Made by a program: the position numbers and the translations under genes
The notes under the pieces: generated by a model
Seen by the model: only the letters and a program-made list of their open reading frames with translations
What the model was told of the DNA's origin: nothing
Databases searched by the model: none
Assembly: GCA_030762895.1 (NCBI GenBank)
Contig: JAUPTC010000230.1
Coordinates: forward strand, 1 to 64,000
From: Sophora flavescens
Taxonomy: Eukaryota; Streptophyta; Magnoliopsida; Fabales; Fabaceae
Length of the DNA stretch: 64,000 nucleotides
Reading direction: 5' to 3'
Shown here: piece by piece, positions 57,701 to 64,000 of the stretch
Layout: the number at the start of each line of letters is the position of its first letter
How positions within the stretch are numbered: the stretch's first letter is position 1

Positions 57701-59220
57701 ACAGATGCACAAGCTAGAGAGAGACGGAAATTAGACAACTTTTACAATCATTGTTTTTGCTTTTACATTATTGGGCTTAATTGCTAAACATTGTCAATTT
57801 TTGGATATTTCACGCATCCTGACCTTGTTGCCTTGTGCGAAGCATAACTTGAGCTACATATATCGGATTTTGGTGATCTTCCTGTCCCTAGAAAGATAAG
57901 GAAGAGACCTACAATTTCAGGTACCACAAGAATTGTCAAATTAGGCCAAAATGAAGGCAAAATTGGTTCCCGGAGTTCTCTCCGGCGCAGATCGGTTGCA
58001 ATCCATGATGTTCCTTCACTTAAATGGGCTTAACTTACTCATCTTAAGCCCAATTAAGGCAGATGATACCTTGTTGGAATTCTTATTCAGAGGCCCTTAA
58101 TTTGGTCTAGGGTTAGGTCGGGATTAATAAGAATAAATAGCAGTTTACAACCGCACAAGCGAGAGAGAGCGAAAAATTAGACAACTTTTGCAATCGTTGT
58201 TTTCGCTTTTACATTATTGGGCTTAATTGCTAAACATTGTTAAATTTTGGATTTTTCACTCATCCTGACCTTGTTGCCTTGCGCAGAGCATAACTAGAGC
58301 TACAAATATCGGATTTTGGTGATGTTGCAGTCCCTAGAACGATAAGGAAGAGACCTACAATTTCAGGTTTCATAAGAATTGTCAAGTTAGGCAAAAATCA
58401 AGGCTCATTTGGGTCCCAGGAGTTCTCTGGCGCGGATCGGTGCACAGTGTATCATGTTCCTTCACTTAAATGGTCCTAACTTACTCATCTAAAGCCCAAT
58501 TAAGGCATATGATACCTTTTTGGAAAGCTTATTCAGAGGCCCTTAATTTGTTCTAGGGTTAGGTCAGGATTACTAAGCATTAATAGCAGTTTACTGCCGC
58601 ACAAGCCCGAGAGAGACGGAAATTAGACAACTTTTACAATCATTGTTTTTGCTTTTACATTATTGGGCTTAATTGCTAAACATTGTTAATTTTTGGATTT
58701 TTCACTCATCCTGACCATGTTGCCTTGCGTAGAGCATAACTAGAGCTACATACATCGGATTTTGGTAATCTTGCTGTCCCTAGAAAGATAAGGAAGAGAC
58801 CTACAAATTCATGTATCACAACAATTGTAAAATTAGGACAAAATCAAGGCTAAATTGGGTCCCGAGTTCTCTGGCGCGGATGAGTGCGCAGTCCATGATG
58901 TTCCTTCACTTAAATGGTCCTAACTTACTCATCTTAAACCCAATTAAGGCATATGATACCATTTTGGAAAGCTTATTCAGAGGCCCTCAATTTTGTCTAA
59001 GGTTAGGTCAGGATTAATAAGAATAAATAGCAGTTTATAGCCGCACAAGCAAGAGAGAGATGGAAATTAGACAACTTTTGCAATCATTATTTTTGCTTTT
59101 ACGTTATTGGGCTTAATTGCTAAACATTGTTAATTTTAGGATTTTTCACTCATCCTGACCTTGTTGCCTTGCGCAGGGCATAACTTGAGCTACAGATATC
59201 GGATTTTGGTGATCTTGCTG
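54781..59220 (+). repeat. HOR terminal block, 10 monomers, rearranged
   Basis: It starts at the marker at 54,781 and ends before the marker at 59,221 (4440 bp). Relative to the standard ten-monomer cassette the second type (GGTGCGGATCAA with CAATTATGTTCC) occurs twice in a row (about 55,200 and 55,650). The fifth and sixth types are fused into one hybrid near 56,950-57,120. The terminal monomer type is present (58,811). The length is kept at ten monomers although the content differs. Confidence 0.85.
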
Positions 59221-59459
59221 TCCCAAGAAAGTAAGGAAGAGACTTGCAATTTCAGGTTTCACTAGAATTGTCAAATTAGGCCAAAATCAAGGCTAAATTA
59301 GGTCAAGATTAATAAGCATAAATAGGAGTTTACAACCGCACAAGCAAGAGAGAGAGACGGAAATTAGATAACTTTTACAATCATTGTTTTTGCTATTACA
59401 TTATTGGGCTTAATTGATAAACAATGTAAATTTTCGGATTTTTAACTCATCCTGACCTT
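59221..59459 (+). repeat. Truncated marker monomer ending the HOR
   Basis: The seventh marker copy starts at 59,221. Near 59,299 the sequence jumps from AAGGCTAAATT to AGGTCAAGATTAATAAGC, losing about 145 bp that includes the GGCGCGGATC and GGAAAGCTTATT segments. The monomer is about 299 bp. Beyond it the ordered cassette does not resume. Confidence 0.88.
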
Positions 59460-60787
59460 GTTGCCTTGCGCAGAGCATAATTAGAGCTGTAGATATCGAA
59501 TTTTGATGATCTTGATGTCCCTAGAAAGATAAGGAAGAGACCTACAATTTCAGGTTTCACAAGAATTGTCAAATTAGTCCAAAATCAAGGCTAAATTGGG
59601 TCCCTAGTTCTCTGGCGCGGATCAGTGTGCAGTCCATTATGTTCATTCACTTAAATGGGACTAACTTACTCATCTTAAGCCGAATTAGGGCGTATGATAC
59701 ACTGTTGGAACGCTTATTCAGAGGCCCTTAATTTGGTCAAGGGTTAGGTAAGGATTAATAAGCATAAAGAGCAGTTTACAGCCGCACAAGCCTGAGATAG
59801 ACGGAAATTAGACAACTTTTACAATCATTGTTTTTGCTTTTACATTATTGGGCTTAATTGCTAAATATTGTTAATTTTCGGATTTTTCACTCATCATGAC
59901 CTTGTTGCCTTGCGCAGAGCATAACTAGAGCTACAGATATCAGATTTTGGTTATCTTGCTGTCCCTAGAAAGATTAGGAAGAGACCTACAATTTCAGTTG
60001 TCACAAGAATTGCCAAATTAGGCCAAAATCAAGGCTAAATTGGGTCCCGAGTTCTCTGGCGCGGATCGGTGCGCAGTCCATGATGTTCGTTCACTTAAAT
60101 GAGCCTAACTTACTCATCTTAAACCCAATTAAGGCATATGATACCTTGTTGGAAAGCTTATTCAGAGGCCCTTATTTTGGTCTAGGGTTAGGTCAGGATT
60201 AGTAACCATAAATAGCAGTTTACAGCCGCACAAGCCAGAGAGAGATGTAAATCAGACAACTTTTACAATCATTGTTTTTTACTTTTACATTATTGGGCTT
60301 AGTTGGGCTTAATTGCTAAACATTGTTCATTTTCGGATTTTTCACTCTTCCTAACTTTGTTGCCTTGCGCAGAGTATAACTAGAGCTACAGATATCGGAT
60401 TTTGGTGATCTTGTTGTCCCTAGAAATATAAGGAAGAGACCTACAATTTCAGGTTTCACAAGCATTCTCAAATTAGGCCAAAATCAAGGTTAAATTGGGT
60501 CCCGAGTTCTCTGGCACGGATCAGAGTGCAGTCCATGATGTTCCTTCACGTAAATGGGTATGACTTACTCATCTTAAGCCCAATTAAGGAATATGATACC
60601 TTGTTGGAAAAGTTATTCAGAGGCCCTTAATTTCGTCTAGGGTTAGGTTAGGATTAATAAGCATAAATAGCAGTTTACAGCAGCACAAGCCAGAGAGAGA
60701 CGGAAATTAGACAACTTTTACAATCATTGTTTTTGCTTTTACATTATTGGGCTTAATTGCTAAACATTGTTAATTTTCGGATTTTTC
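59460..60787 (+). repeat. Satellite between the two higher-order patterns
   Basis: Three ordinary monomers without an evident higher-order pattern. The first shares GTGTGCAGTCCATTATGTTC and GGGCGTATGATACACTGTTGG with the monomer at about 29,990-30,080 on the other side of the HOR. Confidence 0.92.
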
Positions 60788-63700
60788 ACTAATCCTGACC
60801 ATCTTGCCTTGCGTAGAGCATAACTAGAGCTACAGATATCGGATTTAGGTGATCTTGTTGTCCCTAGAAAGATAAGGAAGACACCTACAATTTCTGGTTT
60901 CAAAAGAATTGTCAAATTAGGCCAAAATCAAGCCTAAATTGGGTCCAGAGTTCTCTGGCGCGGATCAGTGCGCAATTCATGAAGTTCCTTCACTTAAATG
61001 GGCCTAACTTACTCTTCTTAAGCCCAATTTAGGCATATGATACCTTATTGGAAAGCTTATTCAGAGGAACTTAATTTGGTCTAGGGTTAGGTCAGGATTA
61101 ATAAGCATAAATAACAGTTTACAGCCGCACAAGCCAGAGAGAGACGGAAATTAGACAACTTTTACAATCATTGTTTTTGCTTTTACATTATTGGGCTTAA
61201 TTGATAAACATTATTAATTTTCGAATTTTTCACTCGTCCTGACTTTTTTTCCTTCCGCAGAGGATAACTAGTGCTACAGATATCAGATTTTGGCGATCTT
61301 CTTTGTCCCTAGAAAGATAAGGAAGACACCTACAATTTCAGGTTTCACAAGAATTGTCAAATTAGGCCAAGATCTAGACTAAATTGGGTCCCGAGTTCTC
61401 TGGCAAGGATCAATGTGCTGTTCAAGATGTTCCTTCACTTAAATGGGCCTAACTTATTCATAATAAGCCCAATTAAGGCATATGATACCTTGTTGGAAAG
61501 CTTATTCAGAGGCCCTTAATTGGGTCTAGGGTTAGGCCAGGATTAATAAGCATAAATAGCAGTTTACAGTCGCACAAGCCAGAGAGAGATGGAAATTAGA
61601 CAACTTTTACAATCATTGTTTTTGCTTTTACATTATTGGGCTTAATTGCTAAACATTGTTAATTTTCGGATTTTTCACTAATCCTGACCTTCTTGCCTTG
61701 CGAAGAGCATAACTAGAGCTACAGATATCGGATTTAGGTGATCTTGTTATCCCTAGAAAGATAAGGAAGACACCTACAATTTCTAGTTTCAAAAGAATTG
61801 TCTAATTAGGCCAAAATCAAGCCTAAATTGGGTCCCGAGTTCTCTGGCGCGGATCAGTGCGCAGACCATGAAGTTCCTTCACTTAAATGGGCCTAACTTA
61901 CTCATCTTAATCCCAATTTAGGCATATGATACCTTATTGGAAAGCTTATTCAGAGGAACTTAATTTGGTCTAGGGTTAGGTTAGGATTAATAAGCATAAA
62001 TAGCAGTTTACAGCCGCACAAACCAGAGAGAGACGGAAATTAGACAACTTTTACAATCATTGTTTTTGCTTTTACATTATTGGGCTTAATTGATAAACAT
62101 TATTAATTTTCGAATTTTTCACTCGTCCTGACTTTTTTTCCTTCCGCAGAGGATAATTAGTGCTACAGATATCGGATTTTGGCGATCTTGCTGTCCCTAG
62201 AAAGATAAGGAAGACACCTACAATTTCAGGTTTCATAAGAATTGTCAAATCAGGCCAAAATCTAGGCTAAATTGGGTCCCGAGTTCTCTGGCACGGATCA
62301 ATGTGCTGTTCATGATGTTCCTTCACTTAAATGGGCCTAACTTAGTCATAATAAGCCCAATTAAGGCGTATGATACCTTGTTGGAAAGCTTATTCAGAGG
62401 CCCTTAATTGGGTCTAGGGTTAGGCCAGGATTAATAAGCATAAATAGCAGTTTACAGTCGCACAAGCCAGAGAGAGACGGAAATTAGACAACTTTTACAA
62501 TCAATGTTTTTGCTTTTACATTATTGGGCTTAATTGCTAAACATTGTTAATTTTCGGATTTTTCACCAATCCTGACCTTCTTGCCTTGCGTAGTGCATAA
62601 CTAGAGCTACAGATATCGGATTTAGGTGATCTTGTTGTCCCTAGAAAGATAAGGAAGGCACCTACAATTTCTGGTTTCAAAAGTATTGTCAAATTAGGCC
62701 AAAATAAAGCCTAAATTGGGTCCCGAGTTCTCTGGCGCGGATCAGTGCGCAGCCCATGAAGTTCCTTCACTTAAATGGGCATAACTTACTCATCTTAATC
62801 CAAATTTAGGCATATGATACCTTATTGGAAAGCTTATTCAGAGGAACTTAATTTGGTCAAGGGTTAGGTCAGGATTAATAAGCATAAATAGCAGTTTACA
62901 GCCGCGCAAGCCAGAGAGAGACGGAAATTAGACAACTTTTACAATCATTGTTTTTGCTTTTACATTATTGGGCTTAATTGATAAACATTATTAATTTTCG
63001 AATTTTTCACTCGTCCTGACTTTTTTTCCTTCCGCAGAGGATAACTAGTGCTACAGATATCGGATTTTGGCGATCTTGCTGTCCCTAGAAAGATAAGGAA
63101 GACACCTACAATTTCAGGTTTCACAAGAATTGTCAAATTAGGCCAAAATCTAGGCTAAATTGGGTCCCGAGTTCTCTGGCACGGATCAATGTGCTGTTCA
63201 TGATGTTCCTTCACTTAAATGGGCCTAACTTAGTCATAATAAGCCCAATTAAGGCATATGATACCTTGTTGGAAAGCTTATTCGGAGGTCCTTAATTGGG
63301 TCTAGGGTTAGGCCAGGATTAATAAGCATAAATAGCAGTTTACAGTCGCACAAGCCAGAGAGAGAAGGAAATTAGACAACTTTTACAATCATTGTTTTTG
63401 CTTTTACATTATTGGGCTTAATTGCTAAACATTGTTAATTTTCGGATTTTTCACTAATCCTGACCTTCTTGCCTTGCGTAGAGCATAACTAGAGCTACAG
63501 ATATCGGATTTAGGTGATCTTGTTGTCCCTAGAAAGATAAGGAAGACACCTACAATTTCTGGTTTCAAAAGAATTGTCAAATTAGGCCAAAATCAAGCCT
63601 AAACTGAGTCCCGAGTTCTCTGGCGCGGATCAGTGCGCAGTCCATGAAGTTCCTTCACTTAAATGGGCCTAACTTACTCATCTTAAGCCCAATTTAGGCA

Positions 63701-64000
63701 TATGATACCTTATTGGAAAGCTTATTCAGAGGAACTTAATTTGGTCTAGGGTTAGGTCAGGATTAATAAGCATAAATAGCAGTTTACAGCCGCACAAGCC
63801 AGAGAGAGACGGAAATTAGACAACTTTTACAATCATTGTTTTTGCTTTTACATTATTGGGCTAAATTGATAAACATTATTAATTTTCGAATTTTTCACTC
63901 GTCCTGACTTTTTTTCATTCCGCAGAGGATAACTAGTGCTACAGATATCGGATTTTGGCGATCTTGCTGTCCCTAGAAAGATAAGGAAGACACCTACAAT
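60788..64000 (+). repeat. Two-monomer (888 bp) higher-order repeat
   Basis: Two monomer types alternate. Type 1 has CACTAATCCTGACC or CACCAATCC at 60,788, 61,677, 62,564 and 63,452 (spacing 889, 887, 888), with GGATTTAGGTGATCTTG and GAGGAACTTAATTTGG. Type 2 has CACTCGTCCTGACTTTTTTT at 61,231, 62,120, 63,008 and 63,896, with TTCCGCAGAGGATAAC and TAATTGGGTCTAGGG. The pattern continues past the window end. No gene is seen. Confidence 0.95.

Noticed and set aside
37493..59017. Repeated 60-77 residue open frames in the satellite (for example at 37,493, 40,141, 40,910, 45,931 and 58,811)
   Set aside because: They recur only because the monomers recur. They exist on both strands, are broken in most monomers and show no codon-level conservation or domain. 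I used them as position markers, not genes.
31240..59299. CRISPR-like regular repeat array
   Set aside because: The repeat unit is a contiguous 444-bp satellite with no short direct repeats separated by unique spacers, and the DNA is plant nuclear.
1..64000. CENP-B-box-like motif that would mark centromere function
   Set aside because: I found no match to the mammalian-type box in the consensus monomer, and sequence alone cannot show centromere identity. CENH3 ChIP would be needed.

Overview
This window is repetitive nuclear DNA from a plant, most likely a dicot. Nearly all of it is one tandem satellite with a monomer of about 444 bp (roughly 100 monomers, about 45.7 kb in total), all in the same orientation. 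Four transposable elements interrupt the array, and each has readable ends and a target-site duplication. I see no intact host gene, tRNA, rRNA or CRISPR array. The plant assignment rests on CACTA elements with TNP2-type transposase remnants, a Pack-MULE carrying the first exon of an auxin response factor gene, and a long solo LTR of plant Ty3/gypsy style. I cannot name the species.

Layout. 1-2393 satellite; 2394-8926 CACTA element 1 (3-bp TSD ATG) with a decayed transposase gene on the minus strand; 8927-9380 satellite; 9381-10900 Pack-MULE (10-bp TSD CTTGTTGGAA) with an ARF 5' fragment; 10901-13281 satellite; 13282-17012 solo LTR (5-bp TSD CTAAA), promoter on the minus strand; 17013-22811 satellite, including nearly identical neighbouring monomers at 17.95-19.28 kb; 22812-29317 CACTA element 2 (3-bp TSD ATT), better preserved, with a 625-residue open transposase frame; 29318-64000 uninterrupted satellite.

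The most striking structure is in the uninterrupted satellite. From 31.2 to 59.3 kb the monomers are ordered in a cassette of ten recognisable types. A 9-monomer version (about 4.00 kb) and a 10-monomer version (about 4.44 kb) alternate, so the regular unit is a 19-monomer higher-order repeat of about 8.44 kb. The 9-monomer version is the 10-monomer version without its last monomer. The cassette series ends in a rearranged block and a 145-bp deletion near 59.3 kb. From 60.8 kb to the window end a different, two-monomer (888 bp) higher-order repeat takes over. A four-monomer (1.78 kb) tandem duplication with a hybrid monomer lies at 32.7-36.0 kb. These are the footprints expected of repeated unequal exchange or amplification.

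The two CACTA elements have clearly related transposase genes, Ulp1-like protease exons and the same upstream hairpin minisatellite. Their subterminal repeat arrays are completely different (ACGTCAGTTG type versus ACATCGGTTTT type). Both genes are broken by frameshifts and stops, so neither element looks autonomous. The short open frames scattered through the satellite are periodic by-products of the monomer sequence and are not annotated as genes.
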